A stretch of 64,000 nt of DNA from Siphonodentalium dalli (GCA_032622095.1 CP136061.1:216286373-216350372); one strand, 5' to 3'. Shown: positions 1 through 11,200, counted from the stretch's first letter. Numbers and translations are program-made. Notes: generated from the letters alone by a model not told the origin.

Positions 1-1834
1 AACTTTTAAAATTTGTTTGTGTTAACCCTTTCATAACGTGAGCTGTGCTGATGCAGCATTAAAGATCCTCTGTCAAAGTATTTTTTCCGCCAAGGAGAAG
101 CCCTCAACTGAACTATATGGATTACGTCTCCGGCCTTGTGTCAATCAGGAGGGTTAAAATTTTATTGCTGTGCCGACCCACTCACACCCGTGTCCAGATT
201 AGTCTCGCATGAATACACCCGCATTCTATCTATTGTCTAGTCAGTTTTTATTCCTCCTCGCCAGGACAGGATCGTTTCTATTTTCTCAAGGTTGTATCTT
301 TCTGTGTTGCGAGTTTATCGACTCAATATTTATTGTTGATATTACAAACTTGCAATTTATTGTACCCGATAGTTAATTAATATTTCTCACATCCGAAACG
401 GGAACTTTTTTCGTTTCACTGTATCCGTAATTTGTTTCCGTGTTTTCTGTTTTCCTCAAGACGGCTTTATCTTCCAACAATTGGAATTAAGATGGCCATC
501 TTGACAATGACTAAAGAAGCACATAGCTTACTTGTGGCAAAACCACATAGTGCATATTGTGCCACACATACGGCGTGATGACTATCATGACTTACAATTG
601 AGGACGCAATGTAGTACGGTATGCGATATCTCCTAATTTCGTGCTACACGTGTTTCACTTTACACAAGTTTCCGTCGACTCGCTTCGGTTATTTCGTAAG
701 TTCCGTTGCTTTGTATCCTAGTGTATACTGCCAAATCATACATGGCACTGCTTTGTTAATTCGCAGAAAGTTGCACAGGACAACCATATCCTCCTTTGTA
801 ATAATTTACATGAATAAATACGAAAGATAGTACCGTACTTGTTATCACTATCAGATGACAATTCACATTTCTTTCGACTGAGCGATCTGTAACATTGTTT
901 TAACGATCAATACCTGCGAATCTACGCCCGCCAGTATGTATGAGCGCGTGGTCTTGTTAGACACATGGCAAATGTAATAACACATTACATCGACTTCAAG
1001 GTATTTAGAAAATTCTGCCTTGTCTATCACGATTAAATATCATATAACTCATTGTATCATCAGTACAATAGTTACTAACACTCCGTAACAGGGGGATGGT
1101 ATTCGTTATCACATATATAACCACACTTCAAATTGATGTGTTGTCTGACGTTCTAAATTTACATCCATGTATGTACAGTTTGGGTTACTACGAACTATTG
1201 TTCACCAACTGCAATGAAGTGAAAACTTTGTAGCCTGACACTAAGCCATCTTACCGTAGGCTCTAATATGCCTCGGCATGGGCGAGCTTGCAATAATGTA
1301 TTGCACGCCGTAATAGTTCCATACATTGTACATGACAATCATATGGTATCAGGGCCTCATATATGCTGTCAGAACTGACTACTAGTATGCTTACATATGG
1401 TGAACAGTTTTCATCCCAATACTGACATACTTTGCAGTTTCATCAGTGACTGATAACGGCAAACAGCGAAATAGAAAGAATACATATTGTCACGTGCTCC
1501 AGATTCACTGCCAATAGTCTTTCCAGTGGCGACCATCACTTGGCTCACTAACTTCTATTTCCACTTATATCAAAACGATATTCTGCCACATAGCTTTCAC
1601 TCGTGTATGATGCTCAGTTACATGCAACACATTTATATTGCGCAGAATATCAGAAAGGACTGCATTTGTATTGTTACATGTCTAAAGCGAGCTTATATGC
1701 GCAGCGTTTATATTGCGCACATCTACTGCCAATATATTTCCGAAACAGGCCAAGACATGGCTCTTCGTCTATTGTCACATATCCACTGATTATGTGACAA
1801 AACGATTCGATACAATCATGACGGAAATGATTGA

Positions 1835-2041
1835 CGGCTGTTCTGGGTGGGGAAGACTCGTTGTCACGTGACGCTCTTGCTCTCATAGACATAGCGCACC
1901 AGTCAAATGGCCTTCTGACTCTTCCCCATGGTGCAGTGGCCCACATCATTACAAGATGGGGTCCAGTCGATCCCCTGGAATCGTAATACCTTCAGGATAC
2001 ATCCGGGCCTGCTCCTCCGCCGTCATGCGATCATAGTGGTA
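1835..2041. repeat. Module R1 (207 bp) of the 4.8 kb element
   Basis: Starts GGCTGTTCTGGGTGGGG and runs to CATAGTGGTA. It repeats exactly 900 bp downstream (2735-2941) with only a handful of differences. It contains opposed GTGGGGAAG and CTTCCCCA blocks that could form a stem. Confidence 0.9.
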
Positions 2042-2734
2042 AGGCATTCGTATCTTCACGTCCGCTGTAAGCGCACTTTCCTAACGGAAACCGCCTAGTT
2101 CTTGCCTATGTGCATTCGGAACTCATCGTCCTCATATACGAGAAAAGACAGTATCTTACCTGTCATAGCAGGTAAGATCACGTGGCCAGGGGTATAACGT
2201 GATTTTATATTAACCTTACTTTATACTCAATAACCTAGGTTGTATTGTGTTATGTATATTAACCTTGCTTTGTTATAACTAACAGCATGTCTTGCAGTCG
2301 AACATGATTCGAATTTGATGGCCACACACCGTGCAGGTTGCTCATTCACGGGTGTATTACTTGTTATAGTTGGGTAAGGGCATATTAGTCAATGATTACC
2401 TACTTTGAGCAACCGTACCAGTCTTTACCTCGGGCAGGACCAGTTCTGGCCCCCCAGGTCCTGCTACGGCAGTGTGAACCAATGGTAGGCGGGTGCTGCA
2501 AGTGGTTGATTCGGGAAACCAATCTTCACGGGCGATTGCTCCGGCACCTTTCTCTCAGGTGCCTAATGGTAGTGGCAATACGATTATTAAATTTCGACAA
2601 AAATTCACATCGATATACTATTATTCCACATAGAGTGAAATTTCCATCAGTATTTTGATTTCGGCCTGGATTCCTGCCACGAAGATCTGTTTATAGGCCA
2701 CCACAATTATTGGGCACCTGGGAGTAGCCTTTGG

Positions 2735-2941
2735 CGGCTGTTCTGGGTGGGGAAGACTCGTTGTCACGTGACGCTCTTGCTCTCATAGACATAGCGCACC
2801 AGCCAAATGGCCTTCTGACTCTTCCCCATGGTGCAGTGGCCCACATCATTACATGATGGGGTCCAGTCGATCCCCTGGAATCGTAATACCTTCGGGATAC
2901 ATCCGGGCCTGCTCCTCCGCCGTCATGCGATCATAGTGGTA
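2735..2941. repeat. Module R2 (207 bp), near-identical to R1
   Basis: Nearly identical to 1835-2041, with single-base changes near 2804, 2854 and 2894. It is preceded by GTAGCCTTTGG, which also precedes module R3, so R2 and R3 share a longer junction than R1 does. No protein motif recognised in any frame. Confidence 0.9.
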
Positions 2942-3458
2942 TGTCATCGACATTTATTCCAGTTTGGTCAGGACCACCTGCATTTGGGGGATTCCATGGA
3001 AGGGGCTTCCTCTGATCAAATGGCTCATCAGAACTTATTCCCTCTGGCCTTGGGGGCGCAGCTTGATGATGCCCCAGAATTTGAGGGGGTGACCTTGGAC
3101 AGGACATAGCTACTTATCCCAAATGCAAGAGCATTTGTCTTGCGTCGAACCATTTCAGAGTAGGCCTCTTCCACAGTCTGGTATCCCAACCTGATGCAGC
3201 CAATTCTGTTGGCTGGCGTCGATCTTGACATGCTTCTCTGCATCGCGTGGCGTCGGCAGGTTTGACGACGATGAGCAAGATTCGCGGGTCGACAGTGGGT
3301 CACCAGGCACACTGTCGGACGAGGATTCTGATGTTCCGCTGGTAAGTGATTTTGTACAGGATGAGGATACAGGTTGATATCTTATATTGCTTCATTTAAT
3401 TCAACAATTTGCGCGTATTTATCTCAGTCAGGAAAGATCCAGCACTGTAGCCTTTGGA

Positions 3459-3985
3459 GGATGTTCTGGGTGGGGAAGTGAAGAGTTGTTGCGTGCCTCC
3501 AAGAGCTGCTCCTGCCTTCTGCCTCTTCCCCACGGTGCAGTGGCCCACATCTCCACAGATGGGGTCCAGCCACTCCCCTGGAATCGTACACCTTCGGGAT
3601 ACCTCTAGGCCACTCCTCCACCGGTAGGCTGAATGTTCTGGGTGGGGAAGACTTGTTGTTGCGTGCCTCCAAGTGCTGCACCAACCAACCTTCTAACTCT
3701 TCCCCATGGTGCAGGGGCCCACATCTCCACAAGATGGGGTCCAATCCCCTGGAATCGTAATACCTTAGGGATACCTCCAGGCCACTCCTTCACCGGTAGG
3801 AAAGAAAGGCTGAATGATCTGGGTGGGGAAGACTTGTTGCGTGCCTCCAAGAGCTGCACCAACCAGCCTTCTATCTCTTCCCCACGGTGCAGTGGCCCAC
3901 ATCTCCACACGATGGGGTCCAATCTCCTGGAATCGTAATACCTTCGGGATACCTCCAGGCCACTCCTTCACTGGTCATTTTTCAA
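3459..3985. repeat. Modules R3, R4, R5: three tandem degenerate copies
   Basis: Three head-to-tail units (about 3459-3627, 3631-3800, 3809-3977) share with R1/R2 the blocks TGTTCTGGGTGGGGAAG, CTCTTCCCCAYGGTGCAG, GGCCCACATC and CCCCTGGAATCGTA. They lack the CATAGACATAGCG segment of R1/R2 and end in a CACTCCTYCACYGGT tail. Open frames across them on both strands are shadows of the repeat. Confidence 0.85.
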
Positions 3986-4851
3986 TTTTGATCGTTCTGC
4001 TACATTTGATCATTTCGAAATGTACCCGACACTCGTTATGTGCGCCATCATAGATCACTGATGCTTCTATGCTTGTTCATCAAGTCCTCAGTGGTGTTCT
4101 CTAATCCCATATATACTGGTATGCAATGATACCTTGGATCATGATGGCGTTCCCTGCTCTCTACATTATACGAGGCTGGAGTACAGATGTGTGGCATGAT
4201 ATAATGAAACCTCATACCTCGCTATGATATCTGCAGCATATCATTTTTATATCTGGTTTTTGTATCACAGGGAGCAATTTACTTTCGATATCTGACTAGC
4301 AAATAATCTCACATTGACATGATTAGATAGCATTTTTATAACATCATACATGTATAAAAAATTCCTCGCTATTACCGGTATCCACATTTCAGTGGCAAAT
4401 CGCGATGCGATTCCAGTTAATTTGCTCCCTGGTGTATCATAAGCATTCTGATATCTTATGGCATATACAATGGCTGCATGTGACATCAGTTCATAATGTG
4501 AACTGTCGAGAGAGCGAAGAAGATGACAAAGAGAATAGGATGCAGCAAAGTTATACTTGCTCGGTTGTCTCGCTAGCATGAATTCTATGGCACTACCTGG
4601 GATGTTTATTCCAAAAACAAGGGGGGGGGGGGTGGTACACATTTGAGCAATGTCGTAATCTGAATTGGGAGCTCTTTCACGTAACATAATCATATCTGAT
4701 TCATGACTAAATCACATTTACATGAATCCTGTTTCGGAAGAGTACATTCCCATCGAATTTGGATATTAATTAACTTTATTGCTCGTGCCTCCTCCTGGGC
4801 TTGCATTCTAATCCATATAGTTCAGTTGAGGGCTTCTCCTTGGCGGAAAAA

Positions 4852-5169
4852 TATAATATTTATAAATAATATTACTTTTTCCTTAAGGGAAGCCCGAAAC
4901 TGAACTATCATAGATCCCTCCCATGGTGGAGCCATTCCCAACCCCGCGACTCGCAAATCTCATGATTAAGTCGGAAATAAAAAACTGACTAGACAATAGA
5001 TAGAATGCGGGTGTATTCATGCGAGACTAATCTGGACACGGGTGTGAGTGGGTCGGCACAGCAATAAAATTTTAACCCTCCTGATTGACACAAGGCCGGA
5101 GACATAATCCATATAGTTCAGTTTCGGGCTTCCCTTAAGGAAAAAGTAATATTATTTATAAATATTATA
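4852..5169. mobile_element. 0.3 kb foldback MITE related to the 4.8 kb element
   Basis: Ends are inverted copies: TATAATATTTATAAATAATA then CTTTTTCCTTAAGGGAAGCC on the left (4852-4915), complementary to 5108-5169. The inner 4983-5107 is the inverse of about 125-250 in the left end of the large element. This looks like an internally deleted derivative sitting end to end with its larger relative. Confidence 0.65.
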
Positions 5170-5373
5170 TATCTCATATATGCGAGTCTCCAATAGGGAG
5201 CCTCGCATATATAAGAGCATGCGCTGGCTTACAAGTTCAAATTAAATATTGTTAGGCCAATATATTCTCTTATATATGGAAGGCTCCCAATGGGAGAGTA
5301 GCAGATATAAGAGATTGCATTGCCACAGGGTTTTTCGCAAAATTTCAGGAACCTCCAGTCGTGGAAAGGTTAA

Positions 5374-5526
5374 ATTGAGTTCAATCTGATAGAAAAAAAT
5401 CAATCTTTATTTTTTTTTTATACGCCCATTTTAATATTATGTTATTACTTGCGCTCGCGCAACAGTATGGCGATCAGTCAGATTCATAGGTACGTACGTT
5501 GGTGTCACCCTACCGATTTCACTCCA
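5374..5526. other. Short unassigned AT-rich spacer
   Basis: T-rich stretch followed by unique-looking sequence leading into the promoter-like region. Nothing specific is seen. Confidence 0.4.
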
Positions 5527-5628
5527 TGACGTCACCCTTACGCAGTACATGCCGGCGACGTTACGGAGTAGATTATAGAGTTGACGCCCTTGGCACTGAC
5601 TTCCATTACTAGCTCGTTGCTATATAAA
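5527..5628 (+). promoter_or_regulatory. Candidate promoter: CRE plus TATA box
   Basis: A perfect CRE (TGACGTCA) lies at 5527-5534 and a strong TATA box (TATATAAA) at 5621-5628. A start site would be expected near 5650. A consensus donor-like GTAAGT follows at 5876-5881, so a short first exon of about 5650-5875 is possible. Inference from motifs only; the first short frames in that exon (ATGs at 5687 and 5733) stop before the donor. Confidence 0.35.
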
Positions 5629-5649
5629 CAAACCAGCGATGTGGCTTTT

Positions 5650-5875
5650 GTCGAAAATTGACAGTCAGTACATTCGCCCTGTATACATGTACTTTCAGAA
5701 AATACAAAACACCACAACGTTATACCCCACCAATGTCAGTGTCTCGATATCATTTGACCAAATTTCTTGACATGAAACCACGACAGACACGGCGTGAAAT
5801 ACATCGCATTGAGTAAACAATTTCCCATTGTTTCAATTCAACTTCAAGATCGCGGTAAAATCAAAAGCGCAATAT
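5650..5875 (+). other. Possible non-coding or short-ORF first exon
   Basis: Bounded on the left by the TATA box at 5621 and on the right by the donor-like ATGTAAGT. ATG at 5733 opens a 27-codon frame ending TAA at 5814. The frame that would join the acidic exon at 8311 has no ATG after its stop at 5773, so a simple two-exon coding model fails; an extra exon or a 5' UTR role would be needed. Confidence 0.25.
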
Positions 5876-6149
5876 GTAAGTGTTAAACAACTGAAAAAGA
5901 CATCAGGTACACGCAGAAACTAATTGTTGTGCATATTTATTTCTATTTGAGGTGGCAATTTTTCATGTTTATCAGTATTTTTAACGATAAGACGATGGTA
6001 ATTGGTGGACTATATTTTATCTAGCGCATTAAATTTAAAATAAAAAGTTGTGAATTGGCTGAGTGTTTTCTATGGCCGCACATTTCGTTGATAATTACGA
6101 GCCATTTGTTTGTCTAAATAACATTTTTAAGTTCGAAGAGCGTTAGAAT

Positions 6150-6317
6150 GGGGATAACAGTGTGGTGTTTTGTGATTTCGGAAAGGTACATGGCGAATAT
6201 ACTGTGGCAAATACCCGTTAATGGGCTCCGGCTCCGCCGTCGCCCATTAACTAAATTTGCCACAGTATATTCACCATGTACCTTTCCGAAATCAAAAAAC
6301 ACCACACTGTTATCCCC
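6150..6317. mobile_element. Foldback element, ~75-bp arms
   Basis: GGGGATAACAGTGTGGTGTT at the left is the complement of the right end AACACCACACTGTTATCCCC. The arms are near perfect and meet at a GC-rich loop around 6218-6238. No coding capacity; reading frames across it are palindrome shadows. Confidence 0.85.
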
Positions 6318-6459
6318 TAAATAAAATTATTGAAGATTGTAATTGTCTTTTTTTGCTAACATTAAATTAAATTAAATTAAGTAAAATACAGTGAAATTAT
6401 TTTTTTAATTATTATTTATTACATTTTTGCGCACGTTGGCATCTCTCTGGGTGCATTCT

Positions 6460-6830
6460 AGTTGATCTGTCTGTCCGTCTGTTGAGCTGTCCGTCCGTCC
6501 ATTTTCTTTTTTGTTTCCGAGTGACAACTTTATATACTCTCAACTGACGAATGAAATTTGGTATCTGGCTTTACTAGCACAAAAATTCAAAATATAGGTC
6601 AAGTTCAAAATCGGGTTTCGCCCACCAATTTTCACCTGAGATACGGCTTTTTTGTTGGACTATGCACTCAATTTTCTTTTACGGATTATAACTTAAGTCT
6701 AAACTCAATGGAATGAAATTTGGTATGTGTGTTTACTAGCCAAACATAAAGGTCAAGTTCAAATTTGGGTTCCGCCCACCAATTTTCACCAGAGTTATGG
6801 CCCTTTGTTAAAATTACCAGGGGCATATTT
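6460..6830. repeat. Two diverged ~162-bp repeats with CTGT-rich leader
   Basis: AATGAAATTTGGTAT occurs at about 6550 and 6712. Each is followed by a TTTACTAGC block, GGTCAAGTTCAAA and CGCCCACCAATTTTCACC, and the second copy ends GAGTTATGGCCC. A CTGTCTGTCCGTC stretch precedes them. A related inverted copy lies at 63230-63480. Confidence 0.8.
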
Positions 6831-7269
6831 TGCCATGCCCTAACGATGCCGTTGTTTTAAATAAAAATTTCTAAAGATCAAAATGTGCGCTAAGTAAACA
6901 AAAGAGCTAGTTTCACCTAATTATATCACAAAAGAAAGCGCTAGCTATCTTGTCTCCTAGCAACCGTAAGCTCCTCCCAATAGTGAATATGTGTGGAAAA
7001 CTTCCATTTTTCTAGATGCTTGTTTACATTGAACATGCATTCTTCTCAAATAACGAACTGTAATCCAAGTGATATGCTTATTTAAAATTGCTAATGGCAT
7101 TGATAAAATGTCAGTGATAACCCAGCACTGGTTTATCTGATAGAAAATATAATATTTGTTCTGAACTCTTCATGAATCGTGAAATCAAATGGGAATTTAA
7201 TAAGAAAAATTACAATTTATCACATTGTTTACATTAATTGGGAAGAATGAGAACTTGTCTTTTACCAGC
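6831..7269. other. Unassigned sequence
   Basis: About 440 bp of AT-rich DNA without an ORF, RNA gene or repeat that I recognise. Confidence 0.4.
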
Positions 7270-7270
7270 A

Positions 7271-7743
7271 TAACCCTTTCATGACAGGAGCTGTGTTGGT
7301 GCAGCATTAACCCCTTAAGTGCCAAGTCCGATTTTTGTATCAACTCATATTTCCTTGATTATTTTTCAAATTTATTGATTATAATAATGTGATACATTGA
7401 TGGAAAGAGCTCTTAGAGCTCTTTCCATCAATGTATCACATTATTATAATCAATAAATTTGAAAAATGATCAAGGAAATATTGGTCGATACAAAAATCGG
7501 ACTTGGCACTGAAAGGGTTAAAGATCCGGTGACAGTGCATTCTCTTATATATGTGAGTTTCCCATAGGGAGCCTTCCATATATTAGAGAATGCACTAGCT
7601 TATAAGGTCAAGGTAAATATTGTTAGGCCAATGTATTCTCTTATACATGCGAGGCTCCATGTGGGAGATTTGCATATGTAAGAGAATGCATTGGCACAGT
7701 GTTTTCACAAAATTTCAGGAAGCTCCAGTCATCAAAGTGTTAA
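7271..7743. mobile_element. Hairpin MITE copy 2 with a nested foldback
   Basis: Starts TAACCCTTTCATGACAGGAG and ends TCATCAAAGTGTTAA. Two inner palindromes built on the CATTCTCTTATA / TATAAGAGAATG motif lie at about 7536-7600 and 7640-7700. The insertion at 7311-7517 splits it. Confidence 0.85.
7311..7517. mobile_element. Foldback MITE with ~95-bp arms and TTAA target duplication
   Basis: CCCCTTAAGTGCCAAGTCCG at the left pairs with CGGACTTGGCACTGAAAGGG at the right. The arms are almost perfect over about 95 bp and meet at AGAGCTCTTAGAGCTCT. It is flanked by TTAA at 7307-7310 and 7518-7521, within hairpin MITE copy 2, so it is the younger insertion. Confidence 0.9.
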
Positions 7744-8310
7744 ACAAACTTTCCTATTCATCTGATGGAATGTACAAAAAACAGTAAACCCACCAACTGC
7801 ATGCTTATTATAAAACAATTGCCTGAAAATTAAGCATTGTACTTTAATATGGCCAAACGAGTACATATTAATGCTCGCCTTTTGATGGCGTGCTCATTAC
7901 ATGCCACAATTCCCTGGATGTGGCAGGCTTAATGTTTGTAAAGGTTATAAAGTGATGTGAAGCACTCCACTGGGCTGTTGAAATGTGCATAGCAATTACT
8001 TACTCAATGCAGGTTATTTTCATAAATTTGGTACAACAAGTTTGCAGTACACAATGTAATTCAATTATATAAATTAATTGCAGTAACTCTCATTGGCGAA
8101 ATCGTTGCCATTTGATCATTTGTAATTAATTTGGGATCAATGAAGGCATATATATTTACATAGGCCGATATTATTGAAGTTTTCGGCAAGGACTATCCTT
8201 GTTAGTAATAGCACTACTCTGTATTTCTACTTCTGTCTTCCTCAAAACGATTCCAATCTCAGTGCCCTCTTCCCTGACAAATTCTTAGTAAAAAACCATT
8301 TGCATTTCAG
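7744..8310. other. Unassigned; possible intron of the 8311 exon
   Basis: No ORF or repeat recognised. The last 10 bases (TGCATTTCAG) read as a splice acceptor, with pyrimidine-rich stretches 30-90 bp upstream. Confidence 0.3.
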
Positions 8311-8372
8311 ATGATGAAGATACAGATGACGATGAAGATGATGAAGATGATGATGATGACTGGGAAGATTAG
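8311..8372 (+). CDS. Candidate 3' terminal exon with acidic C-terminus
   Basis: After the acceptor-like TTTGCATTTCAG, reading in phase 1 gives DEDTDDDEDDEDDDDDWED and a TAG stop at 8370-8372. Poly(A) signals AATAAA follow at 8387-8392 and 8453-8458. Short Asp/Glu-rich tails are common at the C-termini of nuclear and chromatin proteins, so this may be the end of a spliced gene. A GAT/GAA simple repeat could mimic this by chance. The upstream exons were not found, so the product is unknown. Confidence 0.3.
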
Positions 8373-8459
8373 ATTATGCTACTGGAAATAAACAACTGCC
8401 GAAATCGTCACTAAAATTTTCAATCCTCCAGTTACAACAACAATTTTTTTCCAATAAAA

Positions 8460-9291
8460 CCATATGGCATTTTTTATTTAAATTCTGATACCAAGAAAAA
8501 TTAATTTTAAGTAAATAAGTATTTAGAATGTCACAGCGAAATTCCAGCCTTCAAAAACCGCATTATTTTGATATTTATTAAGGCCTTTGCAAGAAGGCAT
8601 CCCGAAGTTGCTGGTGGCACGTCATCTGCCTTTTTTGCATATGATGCTGAATTTTAACAAACAAAATATCAAAGTGTTGAGGACATTGCAATGAAGCATC
8701 AAGTGCATGAACCGAGACCTAATTGGATGAGGAATGCATCACTTAGACTACGGGGAGTGATGGAGATACTGGAAATGGTTCTAACCTGACAAGGCTGTTC
8801 AAGTGAATATGTTGGTTGCTTCAAATTAACTTTTGATTGAAAAAGATTGATTATGGCCCTGCATGGTCATCACATTTACACAATAATACAAACAAAACAT
8901 GAAACGATGTATGATGTAAATCAGCAACACTCAACTGCATGTTTTTGATGCCTTCAACACAAAAGTCGCATAAAACGCATCACTCACATCGCTGTCTGCA
9001 AATGTCTTTAGACACTAGTGGCTGTTAGCAGATACCCCAAGGGGCAAAATTTTAGAAAAATTATGATTCAGAAAAAAATTACAGTATGTCATATTTGTAA
9101 CTGGTTGGACAGGACCCTTACACTATCTTCTGCAGTTTTCACACTGTCTTTTGTAAAATACATTAGAAATGACCATCTGGCAATATATGTAGAAGAAAAT
9201 TTGGAAAACTACTTTTCATTATCTGTTGGCACTACAACATCTCCATTTATTCAACTATGTGCCACAATGTGTGTCAATTTCTTTTGTATGA
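8460..9291. other. Unassigned sequence
   Basis: About 830 bp without a convincing gene. A 102-codon frame at 9018-9326 has no recognisable motif, runs into a foldback arm and is probably chance. Confidence 0.4.
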
Positions 9292-9648
9292 TTAAGGTCT
9301 ATATTGGATGTGGCGACAATGGGTGATCAAAAACAATTGTTTCCCCAGCAAAGGCAGCGCAAACATGTGTAGTAGTGTTTAGAACTGATGAAAAACTGAA
9401 AATGAAACTGAAAAACCAACAAAGTTCAGCTTATTTCCCAGACACTATCAACGTCCTGCTTAGAAGCTGACCATGTACTCATTTTGTTTTTATTTTCATC
9501 AAAATAAATCATTCAAATATTCTGAGGTTTTTTGTACTATAGAACAGTTGTGCAAAAGCAATTGAGGCACGAAAGTCTTATTTGACCATATCTGGCTGTT
9601 GAATTTTTTTTTATGTCATCTTTTGTCACCACATCCAATAGACCTTAA
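9292..9648. mobile_element. TTAA-ended foldback element, ~34-bp arms
   Basis: TTAAGGTCTATATTGGATGT at 9292 pairs with the complement of ACATCCAATAGACCTTAA at 9631-9648. Its right TTAA (9645-9648) is also the left TTAA of hairpin MITE copy 3, so the two elements abut and share one target site. Confidence 0.75.
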
Positions 9649-9907
9649 CCTTTCCATGACAGGAGCTGCGATGGGGCAGCATTGGTGATCCTGTGACAGT
9701 ACATTCTCTTATATATGCGAGTCTTCTATAGTGAGCCTTGCATATATAAGAGAATGCACTGGCTTACAAGGTCCAAGCAAATATTGTTAGGCCAATGTAT
9801 TCTCTTATATATGCGATGCTCCATATGGGAGACTCACATATATAAGAGAATGCATTGGCACAGGGTTTTCGCAATATTTCAGGAAGCTTCAGTGATGGAA
9901 GGGTTAA
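9645..9907. mobile_element. Hairpin MITE copy 3 (cleanest intact copy)
   Basis: 263 bp between TTAA (9645-9648) and TTAA (9904-9907). Ends read TTAACCTTTCCATGACAGG and GTGATGGAAGGGTTAA. Inside are two palindromes (about 9703-9765 and 9795-9860), each formed by CATTCTCTTATATATGCGA and its complement, separated by a TAAATATTGTTAGGCC-type spacer. Confidence 0.9.
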
Positions 9908-10149
9908 TAATTCTATCATCTAGATGTCTTTGATCTTTAGTGCTAAGCTGCATGAGATGGCAAAATTAATTTTTTTGTAACTGTTTTGTAATTACATGTC
10001 CATGGTATTAACTGCCCTTTCTTTTGTCTTTCTGAATATTGTATTCATGCAGCACTTGTGACAACGTTTAATATTATATTTTGAGTTTTTGAGACCAGAT
10101 ATTGACAGAGAACAATAAAACCAAGAAATAATAATTGGAAAGCTTTTAA

Positions 10150-11200
10150 AGGCCCACTTAATTTTCGAGTTGCCGATTATTATTTTTTATAGTGATTTGA
10201 TATACGGTTTTAATAACAATCTATGCCATAAAATATGATTAATATACTATAATTCATCACTATTTTAAACATCTGTGTCTCAGAAGATTCCCACAGAGAA
10301 ATAGAAAACTGCTGAAATCATAGAATGACTTCCCTCCTTTGGCACCCAGAATGCAACAGAATTCAAACTTTTTCAATTGAAGGGGAAGAACTCTATCTTT
10401 AATATATAGAGTTATTCCCCCTGCATTGAAAATAATACTAATTTTTATTTCAAGCTTGATGACAAAACGCGTTGGCAACTCAACAAAAACATCATGTCCA
10501 CAGTTTATTACACCGGATAAGTTGATAATACAATGTTTTGGAGCTTCCTCTTTCAAATGGTATATAATATGGCATATATTTTATATAATGTAATCTGGGG
10601 GTTCATGGTATATAATATGGCATATATTTTATATAATGTAATCTGGGGGTTCATGGTATATAATATGGCATATATTTTATATAATGTAATCTGGGGGTTC
10701 ATGGGGTATATAATATGGCATATATTTTATATAATGTAATCTGGGGGGTTCATGGTATATAATATGGCATATATTTTATATAATGTAATCTGGGGGTTCA
10801 TGGTATATAATATGGCATATATTTTATATAATGTAATCTGGGGGTTCATGGTCTATAATATGGCATATATTTTATATAATGTAATCTGGGGGTTCATGGT
10901 ATATAATATGGCATATATTTTATATAATGTAATCTGGGGGTTCATGGTATATAATATGGCATATATTTTATATAAAGTAATCTGGGGGTTCATGGTATAT
11001 AATATGGCATATATTTTATATAATGTGATCTGGGGGTTCATGGTATATAATATGGCATATATTTTATATAATGTGATCTGGGGGTTCATGGTATATAATA
11101 TGGCATATATTTTATATAATGTAATCTGGGGGTTCATGGTATATAACATGGCATATATTTTATATAATGTAATCTGGGGGTTCGAAAATTAAGTGGGCCT
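10150..11200. mobile_element. TTAA-flanked element (AGGCCCACTTAATTTTCGA ends) carrying a 48-bp VNTR
   Basis: Ends AGGCCCACTTAATTTTCGA and TCGAAAATTAAGTGGGCCT are inverted, with TTAA duplications at 10146-10149 and 11201-11204. A sister copy at 23518-23997 is the same over its length but holds a single 48-bp unit. No transposase. The 146-aa frame at 10752-11192 is the repeat read in frame, since 48 is a multiple of three. Confidence 0.9.
10558..11183. repeat. Minisatellite: about 13 tandem copies of a 48-bp unit
   Basis: Each unit starts TGGTATATAATATGGCATAT and ends AATCTGGGGGTTCA. Thirteen TCTGGGGG blocks can be counted at 48-49 bp spacing. Units are nearly identical, with scattered single changes (for example near 10854, 10976, 11026 and 11147). 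Confidence 0.95.

Larger units (their letters stand above)
79..4853. mobile_element. 4.8 kb non-autonomous element with 46-bp terminal inverted repeats
   Basis: The left end (79-125, TATTTTTTCCGCCAAGGAG...) is the near-perfect reverse complement of 4808-4853 (...CTCCTTGGCGGAAAAATA). It is inserted inside hairpin MITE copy 1. Bases about 107-250 also recur inverted at 4983-5126 inside the neighbouring small element, so the two belong to one family. The interior has five modules of about 165-207 bp (listed separately). The longest frames (for example 4265-4693, minus strand, 142 aa) show no motif I recognise, and no transposase is visible. Superfamily unknown. Confidence 0.65.
22..5373. mobile_element. 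Hairpin MITE copy 1, split by later insertions
   Basis: The left end (22-78) begins TTAACCCTTTCATAACG. The right part (5170-5373) carries two palindromic hairpins around 5178-5215 and 5260-5315 and ends GTGGAAAGGTTAA. Together they match the intact copy at 9645-9907. The body is interrupted by two further elements at 79-4853 and 4852-5169. Both outer ends carry TTAA, as in the other copies. No coding capacity is seen. Confidence 0.75.

Noticed and set aside
4265-4693. 142-aa minus-strand ORF in the 4.8 kb element
   Set aside because: No recognisable transposase, integrase or other motif. The element is otherwise non-coding. Kept only as unverified.
10558-11183. Regularly spaced repeats that could suggest a CRISPR array
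   Set aside because: Units are contiguous 48-mers with no unique spacers, in a eukaryotic transposon.
10752-11192. 146-aa repetitive ORF (and 98-aa ORF on the other strand)
   Set aside because: It is the 48-bp minisatellite read in frame. The unit is a multiple of three and free of stops, so both strands stay open. No start context or domain.
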